Source: Thermoflavifilum sp. | Lineage (GTDB): Bacteria; Bacteroidota; Bacteroidia; Chitinophagales; Chitinophagaceae | NCBI RefSeq assembly: GCF_014961315.1 | Contig: NZ_CP063141.1 | Coordinates: forward strand, 2,391,173-2,455,172 | Direction of reading: 5' to 3' | Length of the DNA stretch: 64,000 bases | Shown: positions 37,198-45,572 of the stretch, piece by piece | Layout: every line of letters starts with the position of its first letter | Position numbering within the stretch: the first letter of the stretch is position 1 | Position numbers and translations under genes: made by a program | The notes under the pieces: model-generated | What the model was told of the DNA's origin: nothing | The model's input: the letters and a program-made list of their open reading frames with translations, nothing else | Database searches by the model: none

Positions 37198-38550
37198 ATG
37201 TTAGCTGCATTCATAAAATTTGTTGAAGAACATCAACTGGTGCATGCAGGTGATGCTGTTTTGCTGGCTGTGAGCGGGGGGGTAGATTCTGTGGTGATGA
37301 CCCGATTGTTTCATGAAGCCGGTTTTTCGTTTGGTATTGCCCATGCTAATTTTCAGCTCCGCGGCGAAGAATCGGAGCGCGATGCTCGCTTTGTGCAGGA
37401 GCTGGCCGCGAAATATGGCGTGCCGTTTTTTGTACAGACTTTCGATACGAAACAATATGCGCAACAAAACAGTTGCTCGATTCAGGTAGCAGCTCGCGAA
37501 TTAAGATATGCCTGGCTCGAAGAAATTCGCCGCAGTCAGGGCTACGCAGCTGTGGCCACCGCACATCACCGCAACGATCAGGCAGAAACCATGCTCATCA
37601 ATTTCTGTCGCGGTACAGGCATTGCAGGTTTACACGGTATTCGCTACAGGCAGCAGCATGTGATTCGCCCCCTGTTGTTTGCCACACGTGCAGAAATAGA
37701 ATCTTACGCGAACAGCCAGGGACTTGAATTTGTAACCGATAGCTCCAACCTCGAAGATCATTATCTGCGAAATACCATTCGCCATCATATCATTCCCGCC
37801 TTGCAACATATTTTTCCTGGATTCATAAACACCCTCTCCGAAAATGCCGAGCGATTGGGTGAGGTGGAAATGCTTTATCAGGAGGCTGTGGAACGACATC
37901 GCAAACGTTTGCTGCATGCAAAAGGTGAGGAATGGTGGGTGCCCGTACAGGCCTTATTGCTTTCCAGACCATTGAAAACGCTGGTGTTTGAATTGTTCAA
38001 ACCTTTTGGATTCGGTGAACCTCAGGTGTCGGATATCATCCAGCTGTTGAACGCCCAGCCGGGCAAACAGCTGTTTTCCTCCACCCATCGCATGATTCGT
38101 GATCGTAAATGGTTGATTGTTGCTCCCCTTCAGGCCACAGAAATCAGTTTTCAAGTCATCGAAAGTCCTGAAGTGCGCCGAATTTCAGTACCCGGACTCA
38201 AGCTCGAAATCAAACAATTGCCTGTTCATGATGCAGTTTGCCCGGATAAACCTCATATCGCCTGCCTGGATGCCGACCGGGTGCAGTTTCCCCTCATCCT
38301 GCGAAAATGGCGGCAGGGCGATTATTTTTATCCCCTGGGCCTGGGAAAAAAGAAAAAATTAAGTCGGTTTTTGATTGATCAGAAATTGAATTTGCTGGAG
38401 AAAGAAAGGGTTTGGGTAGTGGAAGCCGCCGATAAAAAAATTATCTGGGTGGTGGGCTTAAGGATAGACGATCGTTGCAAAATAACCGAAAAAACCAGAC
38501 AGGTTTTGCGATTAGAAGCCCGGATGGAGCAGCTTTTCGAAAAACATTAA
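37198..38550 (+). CDS. tilS: tRNA(Ile)-lysidine synthase
   Basis: A 450-residue enzyme that attaches lysine to C34 of the CAU-anticodon tRNA-Ile so that it reads AUA. The PP-loop motif SGGVDS lies at residues 26-31, followed by AHANFQLRGEESERDARFV and ATAHHRNDQAETMLINFCRGTG, and later the TilS substrate-binding domain with a C-terminal FYPLGLGKKKKLSRFLID segment. The last 39 nt overlap the convergent rhomboid gene. Confidence 0.95.
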   Translation: MLAAFIKFVEEHQLVHAGDAVLLAVSGGVDSVVMTRLFHEAGFSFGIAHANFQLRGEESERDARFVQELAAKYGVPFFVQTFDTKQYAQQNSCSIQVAARELRYAWLEEIRRSQGYAAVATAHHRNDQAETMLINFCRGTGIAGLHGIRYRQQHVIRPLLFATRAEIESYANSQGLEFVTDSSNLEDHYLRNTIRHHIIPALQHIFPGFINTLSENAERLGEVEMLYQEAVERHRKRLLHAKGEEWWVPVQALLLSRPLKTLVFELFKPFGFGEPQVSDIIQLLNAQPGKQLFSSTHRMIRDRKWLIVAPLQATEISFQVIESPEVRRISVPGLKLEIKQLPVHDAVCPDKPHIACLDADRVQFPLILRKWRQGDYFYPLGLGKKKKLSRFLIDQKLNLLEKERVWVVEAADKKIIWVVGLRIDDRCKITEKTRQVLRLEARMEQLFEKH

Positions 38551-39114
38551 TCCCAGCGTGGGCTGTACCAGAATGGTATAAGCAATGCCGAATATGCCAC
38601 CCCAGAAATGCGCATCATGGCCAATATTATCATATCCTTTCCGGCTCATGTAGGCTGAATAAAACAGGTATAATGCGCCGAAAATAATGGCGGGTACCGG
38701 AATAAAAAACACCAGTATCGTTTGCCAGGGTGCAAATACAATAAACGAAAACACCACCGCCGAAACGGCTCCAGACGCACCCAGCGCTCGATAATCGAAA
38801 TTATCTTGATGGCGGAAATAACTATACAAATTTGAGCCCAGCAAGGATAACAGGTAAAAAAGCAGAAAAGCCGAACCCTTGCCTTCGAAAATATACAATT
38901 CTACGATCTGTCCGAAAAAATACAGGGTAAACATGTTGAACCCCAGATGGATATAGTCGAGATGAATAAAACCGCAGGTGATAAAGCGCCAGTATTCGTG
39001 CTTGCGTTTAATGTAAAAAGGCCAGAATAGAAATTGTTCCAGCAACTGCGGATTATAAAATGCAGAAATGGAAATAACGCAGGTTACAATGATGATGATG
39101 AAAGTGAGACTCAT
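38512..39114 (-). CDS. Rhomboid family intramembrane serine protease
   Basis: A 200-residue polytopic membrane protein. The catalytic serine is in GASG (Ser114) and the histidine in GHDAHFWGG (His169). The oxyanion-loop motif HLGFNM (His56, Asn60) is also present. About six hydrophobic helices fit the minimal rhomboid core. The N-terminus is inserted directly without a signal peptide. Substrates are unknown. It ends inside the 3' end of the convergent tilS gene, and rlmH lies 8 bp upstream on the same strand. Confidence 0.9.
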   Translation of the reverse strand: MSLTFIIIIVTCVISISAFYNPQLLEQFLFWPFYIKRKHEYWRFITCGFIHLDYIHLGFNMFTLYFFGQIVELYIFEGKGSAFLLFYLLSLLGSNLYSYFRHQDNFDYRALGASGAVSAVVFSFIVFAPWQTILVFFIPVPAIIFGALYLFYSAYMSRKGYDNIGHDAHFWGGIFGIAYTILVQPTLGLMFFEKLLHPGF

Positions 39115-39121
39115 GATGTAC

Positions 39122-39589
39122 TTATTCGTGATGATATGGCTGATGGTGCAAGATAGTAAATACCCGATACAATTGCTCGGTAAGGATCAATCGCACGAGT
39201 TGATGAGGAAAGGTGAGCCGTGATAGGGCAATCACATGATGTGCATGTTTTTTCAGCGACTCATCCACACCATAGGCTCCGCCGATGACGAAGATCAGGC
39301 GGGCGATGTTTTCCATTTGCCTTTCGGCCATCCATGCCGCCCATTCGGAAGTGGAGAGTGCATAGCCCCGTTCGTCGAGCAACACCAGGCAATCCTTTGC
39401 TTTCAGTCGTTGTAAAATACGATCCGCCTCTATTTTCCGGGCGGCCTGTGCATCGGCCATGGGGGATGCCGGGGCGATCAGCTCCATTTGCAGGGGAATA
39501 TACCGGCTAAGCCGGTCGGCATACTCCCGGATGCCCGCCTCCAGCAGGGGATCTGTTTTTTTAGCGATAGACCAGATAGCAATACGCAT
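39122..39589 (-). CDS. rlmH: 23S rRNA pseudouridine-1915 N3-methyltransferase
   Basis: The 155-residue SPOUT methyltransferase modifies position 1915 in helix 69 of 23S rRNA. It is recognised from DRLSRYIPLQMELI, the SAM-binding knot LIFVIGGAYGVDESL, and the invariant C-terminus ALSRLTFPHQLVRLILTEQL ending in YHHE. Length is exactly that of the family. It is followed by the rhomboid gene with 8 bp spacing. Confidence 0.95.
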   Translation of the reverse strand: MRIAIWSIAKKTDPLLEAGIREYADRLSRYIPLQMELIAPASPMADAQAARKIEADRILQRLKAKDCLVLLDERGYALSTSEWAAWMAERQMENIARLIFVIGGAYGVDESLKKHAHHVIALSRLTFPHQLVRLILTEQLYRVFTILHHQPYHHE

Positions 39590-39606
39590 CGCAGGATGGA
39601 AGATGT

Positions 39607-39637
39607 TTGTTAAAAAACAAATTTACCTGTAATTTTG
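39607..39637 (+). promoter_or_regulatory. Consensus Bacteroidota promoter of tRNA-Arg
   Basis: TTG at 39607-39609 and TAATTTTG at 39630-39637 are separated by 20 nt, the canonical -33/-7 arrangement for the Bacteroidota housekeeping sigma factor. The tRNA-Arg begins 38 nt after the -7 element. Confidence 0.7.
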
Positions 39638-39674
39638 CACACCGCTCGGGTACGGCTTCAACCCCTGAAGCAAT

Positions 39675-39748
39675 GGCTCCGTAGCTCAACTGAATAGAGC
39701 ACTTGACTACGGATCAAGAGGTTCCAGGTTTGAATCCTGGCGGAGTCA
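39675..39748 (+). tRNA. tRNA-Arg (ACG)
   Basis: A full cloverleaf is seen: acceptor GGCTCCG/CGGAGTC with one G-T pair, D-arm GCTC/GAGC, anticodon stem CTTGA/TCAAG with loop CTACGGA (anticodon ACG, normally converted to ICG), and T-arm CCAGG/CCTGG. CCA is not encoded. Confidence 0.94.
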
Positions 39749-39763
39749 CCCCACCTTATCGAG

Positions 39764-39797
39764 CAGCCAGGGCCTATGGGTCCTGGCTGTTTTTATT
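39764..39797 (+). terminator. Intrinsic terminator after tRNA-Arg
   Basis: CAGCCAGG (39764-39771) pairs perfectly with CCTGGCTG (39782-39789) over a 10-nt loop and is followed by a T-rich tail (TTTTTATTT). It ends the tRNA-Arg transcript. Confidence 0.85.
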
Positions 39798-39964
39798 TAC
39801 GCGTCCCTTCCGATTAGATAATAAGCTTTCGATTCAGCACGTTAGGGTTGATGGCAACTCAATGTACAAGTAGCGTAAATACCTACAAAAACTATTGCGA
39901 AAAATGATTTTTCATAAAATAGATCAATTGGGTATCTTACCTGTATCGATTTAAATGAATAGAA

Positions 39965-40420
39965 ATGACAAAATGCAAATTACTTGAAATGCACAATGTG
40001 GGTATTGTTGTGGAAGACCTGGATAATGCAATTAAATTTTTTAGTGAAATTGGATTAACGCTTGAAGGTCGAATGATGGTTGAGGGAGAATGGGCGGGCC
40101 GGGTTACCGGGCTAGGCACTCAATCCGTAGAAGTGGCTATGATGGTAACACCAGATGGACATGGACGGATTGAGCTTTCAAGATTCTTATCCCCTGCAAT
40201 TATTTCGGATCACAGGACAGCACCTGTCAACTCTCTGGGTTATCTTAGGGTTATGTTCAGGGTTGAACATCTTGATGAATTACTTTCCAGGCTTGAAAAA
40301 CAGGGTGCTGAACTTGTTGGAGAGGTTGTTAATTATGGGCATATCTATCGGCTGTGCTATATTCGTGGTGTTGAGGGCCTTTTGATTGGACTCGCGGAGG
40401 ACATATCCCAGAAAGGGTGA
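39965..40420 (+). CDS. VOC (glyoxalase/bleomycin-resistance) superfamily protein
   Basis: A 151-residue protein with two beta-alpha-beta-beta-beta modules. The first starts with LLEMHNVGIVVEDLDNAIKFFSEIGLTLEGR, including a metal-ligand His; the second includes LGYLRVMFRVEHLDELLSRL. Members isomerise, epimerise or bind small molecules, sometimes drugs; the substrate here is unknown. The base composition is clearly more AT-rich than the genes to its left, and it lies just after a tRNA gene. Confidence 0.82.
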   Translation: MTKCKLLEMHNVGIVVEDLDNAIKFFSEIGLTLEGRMMVEGEWAGRVTGLGTQSVEVAMMVTPDGHGRIELSRFLSPAIISDHRTAPVNSLGYLRVMFRVEHLDELLSRLEKQGAELVGEVVNYGHIYRLCYIRGVEGLLIGLAEDISQKG

Positions 40421-40448
40421 CGTGACACTCTGGTCACCTGCTATTTTT
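40416..40448 (+). terminator. Probable terminator after the VOC gene
   Basis: GGTGAC (40416-40421) pairs with GTCACC (40433-40438), followed closely by ATTTTTA. The stem includes the VOC stop codon. The stem is short, so confidence is moderate. Confidence 0.4.
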
Positions 40449-40660
40449 AAACAATCAATTGGGCACAACCTGGAAAGATAGGAAAAATAATAAGATACGA
40501 AGAGGAAAATATGAGCTTATTTTGAGAAAAGTATTAAATCAAACAGGCATAGTAATGGATACGAAATGGCCTCTATTGTAATGGGAGGTCAACGTAATTG
40601 GGTAAACATTGGGCTCTGTTTCTGTATTCACTTATTACCTTGATGATAACAAATCTTTAC

Positions 40661-41500
40661 ATGAAAACAAAACAACCTGATCAAACGGCATTGCGAGTAG
40701 CTCTCTGGAGAGCATTACATGTTTTAATCGACGATAAACCCCATATTATTGAGGATATGGTTGGATATACCCTCATTCATCCTGAAAAAGATTGGCAGGA
40801 ACGCCCCGATATGAAATATACAGGTCGACTCCGGGCGTCTATTGTTGCTCGTGCTCGATTCATTGAAGATTTAGCTAAAGAACAAATTGCAAATGGGGTA
40901 AAGCAGTATGTTTTGCTTGGTGCCGGACTGGATAGTTTTGCTATACGGAACAGAGCAATTGCTTCACAGGTGGATATTTACGAAATTGATAGACCCGATA
41001 CACTGGCATGGAAAGAAACGAAACTTGTAGAAAATGGCTATGCCATTCCACCAAAACTGCATTTTGTTCCTGTTGACTTCGAAACTTCATCGTGGTGGAT
41101 AGCACTTTTAAAGAAAGTCTTTGATTATACCCAACCAACTTTTGTTTCCTGCACGGGAGTTACCCTTTATCTTACAAAAGAGGCGATAAGGGATATGCTT
41201 CAAAAAATGACTTTGCTGGCAACAGGATCAACCATTGCTATTACCTTTTACCTGCCTGTTGAACAACTGGAAGGGGAAGACAAAAATTTAATGGAAATAT
41301 CAATGAAAGGCGCTGCAGCTTCCGGAACTCCTTTTGTAAGCTTTTTTACTCCTGAAGAAATGGTGAATCTGGCAAAAGATGCCGGCCTGAAAAATATGCA
41401 AACTCTTTCGACAAAAGATATGATCAACCTTTACTTCAAAAATAGAACGGATAATCTTATTCCAGCTGATGGTGAGTTTTTTCTGATTGCAAAAACATAA
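40661..41500 (+). CDS. Class I SAM-dependent methyltransferase, LCMT-like family
   Basis: The 279-residue product matches the leucine carboxyl methyltransferase-like group of small-molecule O-methyltransferases. Its SAM motif is YVLLGAGLDSFAIR, followed by YEIDRPDTLAWKETKL and the FVSCTGVTLYLTKEAI segment. The start at 40661 (MKTKQPDQTALRVA) is chosen because the 21 residues encoded upstream in frame lack family sequence. No signal peptide is seen. It shares the AT-rich composition of the VOC gene. About 240 bp lie between them, with no recognised signal beyond the VOC terminator. Confidence 0.8.
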   Translation: MKTKQPDQTALRVALWRALHVLIDDKPHIIEDMVGYTLIHPEKDWQERPDMKYTGRLRASIVARARFIEDLAKEQIANGVKQYVLLGAGLDSFAIRNRAIASQVDIYEIDRPDTLAWKETKLVENGYAIPPKLHFVPVDFETSSWWIALLKKVFDYTQPTFVSCTGVTLYLTKEAIRDMLQKMTLLATGSTIAITFYLPVEQLEGEDKNLMEISMKGAAASGTPFVSFFTPEEMVNLAKDAGLKNMQTLSTKDMINLYFKNRTDNLIPADGEFFLIAKT

Positions 41501-41598
41501 AGATTATTCCTGAGTGTACTCACTTTATCTTCATCATGCTGCATAGAAAAATAAAAATGATATGAATTTTCTTGCGCACTACCTTGCATGAAAACCAT

Positions 41599-42102
41599 TT
41601 AATCCTGCAGCTGCTGGATATGTTCACCCAGCCATCCTTCATGTACGGGCAGTATCCATTTCTCGACCCAGTCTTTTTTGGTGAGTACCGTGTTGTTGAA
41701 ATACCGTGTGCTGGCCGACAATTCCTCTGGATGAAGGTCTGAAAGATGACGGGTGAAGAGCCTATCCTCTTCAATAAAGGCGATCTGTAAACGATCGAAC
41801 AACGCAATCTGGAATTGCTGCTCTATCTGCTTCACGAAGCGCATCAGCCCATCGGTACTGCAACCGCTTACGGGTACGGCCGTCTCATCGGCCATGAATA
41901 CCAGAAAACGATCCATCAGCACGTCGGCCCAGCCTTTCACCGGCTCGGCATGGGCTTTCCATCGCGATACCCATTGTGTTAACAGCTCACGCAGGGCTTC
42001 CACTTCTGCGGGTGTCAGCTGCCGGCTCGACTGAAAAATCCAGACCCTTGACCGGTCATCAAAATCGGCCGGAATGATATTCTGAAAATCATTGCTATGC
42101 AT
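41599..42102 (-). CDS. Conserved hypothetical protein next to Fe-S genes
   Basis: A 167-residue soluble protein with no signal peptide. It begins with a beta-rich segment (SRVWIFQSSRQLTPAEVEAL), then has QWVSRWKAHAEPVKGWADVL and a DRLQIAFIEED strand. It resembles a small Bacteroidota family sometimes labelled ABC transporter ATPase in databases, but no Walker motif is present, so that name is not supported. It follows the two Fe-S protein genes and may serve them. Confidence 0.65.
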   Translation of the reverse strand: MHSNDFQNIIPADFDDRSRVWIFQSSRQLTPAEVEALRELLTQWVSRWKAHAEPVKGWADVLMDRFLVFMADETAVPVSGCSTDGLMRFVKQIEQQFQIALFDRLQIAFIEEDRLFTRHLSDLHPEELSASTRYFNNTVLTKKDWVEKWILPVHEGWLGEHIQQLQD

Positions 42103-42158
42103 GCCCCAAAATTACGCATTGTAACGATTGCCGATGCAAGCAAAACGGCAGGCGATAT

Positions 42159-42938
42159 TCACTGAAGATGCTCGGCCACGATCTCGGCGATATCTTTCAC
42201 CTCGACCTCTTCTTCTTTGCCGGCATATTTAACGCCGTCGTAGAGCATGGTATGGCAAAACGGACAGGCTGCCGCTAGGGTACGGCTACCGGTATCGAGG
42301 GCTTCCTGTGTGCGGGCGATGTTCACACGCGTCGTTCCCTTTTCTTCTTCCTTCCACATCTGTGCGCCGCCAGCCCCACAGCACATCCCTCTGCTGCGAT
42401 GATGGGCCATCTCCACAATCTTCAGCTGCAGCGCCTGGAGAATATCGCGTGGGGCATCGTAGATGCCGTTGCCGCGGCCCAGGTAACAGGAGTCGTGATA
42501 GGTAACCAACTGCAAAGCCTCGCTGCTAATCGGCTTGAGCTTGATTTTCCCGTCGCGGATGAGCCGGTAGATGAACTGGGTATGATGCCAGACAGTGTAA
42601 CGGCCGCCCAGATCCGGGTATTCATTTTTGAGGGTGTTAAAACAATGCGGACAGGCCGTGACGATGGTTTGAATCTGATATTGATTGAGCGTCTGAATAT
42701 TTTTCAATGCCATCAGCTGAAACAAAAATTCATTCCCCGCCCTGCGGGCCGGGTCGCCCGTACAGCTTTCTTCCTGTCCTAATATGGCGAAGCGGATGCC
42801 GGCATGGGTAAGGATTTTAGCCAGTGCACGGGCGGTACGCTGGGCGCGCTGGTCAAAGCTGGCCGCACAGCCCACCCAGTAGAGCAGTTCGGGTTGTTCG
42901 CCACGGGCTTGTAATTCGGCTACGGTAGGGATATGCAT
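42159..42938 (-). CDS. CCG-domain (Fe-S)-binding oxidoreductase subunit
   Basis: The 259-residue protein has two cysteine-rich (CCG) domains of the HdrB/GlpC/LutA type: GCAASFDQRAQRTARAL, then VTACPHCFNTLKNEYPD, TYHDSCYLGRGNGIYDAPRD, and GMCCGAGGAQMW near the C-terminus. These domains bind an unusual [4Fe-4S] cluster. The ATG at 42938 is preferred to the TTG at 42944. It lies 18 bp after the membrane Fe-S gene on the same strand, and the two products probably form a membrane-linked electron-transfer complex. Confidence 0.88.
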   Translation of the reverse strand: MHIPTVAELQARGEQPELLYWVGCAASFDQRAQRTARALAKILTHAGIRFAILGQEESCTGDPARRAGNEFLFQLMALKNIQTLNQYQIQTIVTACPHCFNTLKNEYPDLGGRYTVWHHTQFIYRLIRDGKIKLKPISSEALQLVTYHDSCYLGRGNGIYDAPRDILQALQLKIVEMAHHRSRGMCCGAGGAQMWKEEEKGTTRVNIARTQEALDTGSRTLAAACPFCHTMLYDGVKYAGKEEEVEVKDIAEIVAEHLQ

Positions 42939-42956
42939 CGTCAAGCGGTTTTGATT

Positions 42957-44267
42957 TTACAGAGAAGCAGTCCACTGATCGCGCTGGTCGGGCGGGAAAG
43001 CCCAGGGCGCGCCGTTGTTTTCGATGCTGGTAAACATCGCATTCCAGTCCTGTGGCGTCTGAGCGGCTTCCATCACCAGATAGCGACGCAGCTCCAGGAT
43101 GATGGCCAGCGGCGAGATGCTCACCGGACATTCTTCCACGCAAGCCTGACAGGTGGTGCATGCCCGCAATTCTTCTTCGCTGATATAATTCAGCAGGCTC
43201 TTGCCGTCGTCAACAAACTGGCCGTGCTGGTCAATATTTCGACCCACCTCTTCCAGCCGGTCGCGCGTATCCATCATGATCTTGCGAGGGGAGAGTTTTT
43301 TGCCCGTCAGGTTGGCCGGACAGGCTGCCGTACAGCGTCCGCATTCCGTACAGCTGTAGGCTGCCAGCAGATGCCGCCAGCTGAGGTCGAAAACATCCCG
43401 CGCCCCGAAATGTGCAGGCATGGATGAGCCGTCGGAAGCGGCTTCCTCCGGCAATCCCAGCATATTGCGCACTTCCGGCACGATGCTTTCCATCACGGGC
43501 ATCCGGCTCTTGGGATCCAGCGAGGCATAATAAGTGTTGGGAAAGGCCAGCAGGATGTGAAAATGCTTGGAATAGGGCAGATAATTCAGGAAAAACAACA
43601 CCCCTGCAATATGCAACCACCAGGCGCCACGCTCCAGTGCCACGAGCGAACCATTAGACAGATGGCTGAACTCCTGTGCCAGCGGATAGCTGATCAGGAA
43701 ACGGCCCGTATGCACATAATGCGGTGCATGGTGCATCTGCAGCGCCTGATCGCTCGTATTCATCGTAAGAAAAAGCAACATCAGGATGATTTCAAAAATC
43801 AGGATATTATTGGCATCCTGTCGTGGCCAGCGTGTCATCTCGGGCTGGGTAAACCGTTTTACATGCAAGATGTTTCGACGAATCAAAAAAACGGCACAGG
43901 CCACGATAACCAGCACGGCCAGCACTTCAAAAGCACTGATAAACACCGGATAAACGCCTTTTAAATAAGGCAAAAACAACCGATGTGTGCCCAGGACGCC
44001 ATCGAGGATGATTTCAACGATTTCGATGTTGATGATGATAAAGCCCAGGTACACAAACAGGTGCAGGACGGCCGGAATCCAGTTGCGAAACATTTTCTTC
44101 TGCCCGAAAGCCAGCAGCAGCACATTTTTCCAGCGTTGCCATCGGTCTCCTGAGATCCGCTCATCTCTTCCTAACAAAATGTTGCGCCTGATTTTACGCA
44201 CCATTCGGGAAAAACGCGTAATAGCCGTCACCAGCAATGCTACGAAAAGAATTTGTGCAAGCAACAT
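42957..44267 (-). CDS. Membrane 4Fe-4S dicluster electron-transfer protein
   Basis: The 436-residue protein has about five N-terminal membrane helices (residues 1-20, 65-85, 100-120, 155-175 and 215-235), like the NarI/HdrE cytochrome-b type modules. A soluble C-terminal domain has two cluster motifs, CTECGRCTAACPAN and CTTCQACVEECPVS. The helices may carry heme or quinone sites. It is probably a quinone-reducing partner of the CCG protein encoded just downstream and possibly of EtfAB. Homologues in Bacteroidota share this arrangement. Confidence 0.85.
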   Translation of the reverse strand: MLLAQILFVALLVTAITRFSRMVRKIRRNILLGRDERISGDRWQRWKNVLLLAFGQKKMFRNWIPAVLHLFVYLGFIIINIEIVEIILDGVLGTHRLFLPYLKGVYPVFISAFEVLAVLVIVACAVFLIRRNILHVKRFTQPEMTRWPRQDANNILIFEIILMLLFLTMNTSDQALQMHHAPHYVHTGRFLISYPLAQEFSHLSNGSLVALERGAWWLHIAGVLFFLNYLPYSKHFHILLAFPNTYYASLDPKSRMPVMESIVPEVRNMLGLPEEAASDGSSMPAHFGARDVFDLSWRHLLAAYSCTECGRCTAACPANLTGKKLSPRKIMMDTRDRLEEVGRNIDQHGQFVDDGKSLLNYISEEELRACTTCQACVEECPVSISPLAIILELRRYLVMEAAQTPQDWNAMFTSIENNGAPWAFPPDQRDQWTASL

Positions 44268-44445
44268 GGAGATGATCCAATTTTTAATGCAGGTTATGAA
44301 ATGTTTTAGTAGAAATAAATTGTTTTTCTGAAGATTTTCTACCTCTGATTTTTCCTAATTTCGATTGCACAAAACCTGGCACCAGAGGCAATGTTCGAAT
44401 ATACAACAATATTTTCTGGATTGTTTACCTGAAAAAAGCAAAAGC

Positions 44446-44946
44446 ATGCAAACCCTCTCGCATATCATTCTTTCAAGGGAAATCATAGCACGAAAACTGC
44501 AACGGATGGCTTATGAAATTTATGAACGCAACGAACAGGTCTCGAAGATCATCCTGGCGGGTATTGCCGATAGAGGCACGGTCGTCGCTAAAAAAATCGA
44601 AGCCCTGTTGAAACAGATGGCTCCATTTGAGGTTATCTTTACTGAAATACAGCTCGACAAAACCCATCCGCTCGCGTGCAGCTGGTATCCGCAGGTGCCC
44701 ATTCATCAGGAAGTAGTGATTGTCATTGATGATGTCGCCAATACGGGCCGCACATTGTTTTATGCCATGAAACCGTTTATGGAAGCTATACCGGCCTCTA
44801 TACAGACATTGGTGCTCATTGACCGGCAGCATAAATCATTTCCCGTACACATTGATTATACCGGCTATTCGCTGGCTACTACGTTGCAGGAACAAATCTT
44901 CGTAAAAACGGAGGGCGAAGAAATTCTCTATGCTTACATCAGTTAA
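44446..44946 (+). CDS. Phosphoribosyltransferase-fold protein (PyrR/HPRT-like)
   Basis: A type I PRTase fold of 166 residues from the ATG at 44446, the preferred start because the sequence before it lacks family features. The PRPP-binding loop VIVIDDVANTGRTL is intact, and an N-terminal SREIIARKLQRMAYEIYER helix matches PyrR. PyrR regulates pyrimidine genes or acts as uracil phosphoribosyltransferase; HPRT salvages purines. The sequence does not settle which. It is followed 11 bp later by a methyltransferase gene. Confidence 0.8.
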   Translation: MQTLSHIILSREIIARKLQRMAYEIYERNEQVSKIILAGIADRGTVVAKKIEALLKQMAPFEVIFTEIQLDKTHPLACSWYPQVPIHQEVVIVIDDVANTGRTLFYAMKPFMEAIPASIQTLVLIDRQHKSFPVHIDYTGYSLATTLQEQIFVKTEGEEILYAYIS

Positions 44947-44957
44947 AACTTGATCTG

Positions 44958-45572
44958 ATGCATGCCAGAGCCGAGCACTGGAATACGATTTACCGGCAGA
45001 AATCGCCGGAGCAGATGAGCTGGTATGAACCGAAAATATCTGCTTCGCTTTACTGGTTTGAAAAGAATAAGATTCCGCTTCGAGCCAGCGTCATCGATGT
45101 TGGGGGCGGCGACAGCACCCTGGTAGATGATTTGCTGAGGATGGGATTCCAGGATATCACCGTGCTGGATGTTTCCGAAGCCGCTATTCAGCGGGCACAA
45201 GCGCGTCTGGGAGCGCTGGCCAGCCGGGTGACGTGGATAGTATCGGATGTTCTGGATTTCAAGCCACAGCGGCATTATATGGTGTGGCACGACAGGGCGA
45301 CGTTTCATTTCCTGCTGAACCCGGAAGAAATCAACACCTATACCCGGCTGGCATGTCAATCGGTGGAGCAGGGAGGGTGGCTCATCATGGGCACTTTTTC
45401 CGAGCGAGGCCCGCTAAAATGTAGTGGATTGCCGGTGAAACGCTATGCGGCAGATGAGCTGACATCCACATTTTCTCTTTGTTTTCACCAGCCCGAATGC
45501 ATACCCGTTGAGCATTACACACCCTGGGGCGATGTGCAACCTTTTACCTATTGTTGTTTTACGCGTTCATGA
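44958..45572 (+). CDS. SAM-dependent methyltransferase (class I)
   Basis: The 204-residue protein has the class I methyltransferase core: SAM motif VIDVGGGDSTLVDDLL at about residues 36-51, motif II with TVLDVSEAAIQRAQARLG, and WHDRATFHFL near residue 110. The N-terminus HWNTIYRQKSPEQMSWYEP resembles thiopurine/trans-aconitate methyltransferase relatives. The substrate is unknown. The last 6 nt overlap the convergent lon gene. Confidence 0.82.
   Translation: MHARAEHWNTIYRQKSPEQMSWYEPKISASLYWFEKNKIPLRASVIDVGGGDSTLVDDLLRMGFQDITVLDVSEAAIQRAQARLGALASRVTWIVSDVLDFKPQRHYMVWHDRATFHFLLNPEEINTYTRLACQSVEQGGWLIMGTFSERGPLKCSGLPVKRYAADELTSTFSLCFHQPECIPVEHYTPWGDVQPFTYCCFTRS

Noticed and set aside
39675..39748. 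Genomic island att site at tRNA-Arg
   Set aside because: No repeat of the tRNA 3' end and no integrase were found downstream.
41599..42102. ABC transporter ATPase label for the small hypothetical
   Set aside because: No Walker A, Walker B or ABC signature is present in the 167 residues.
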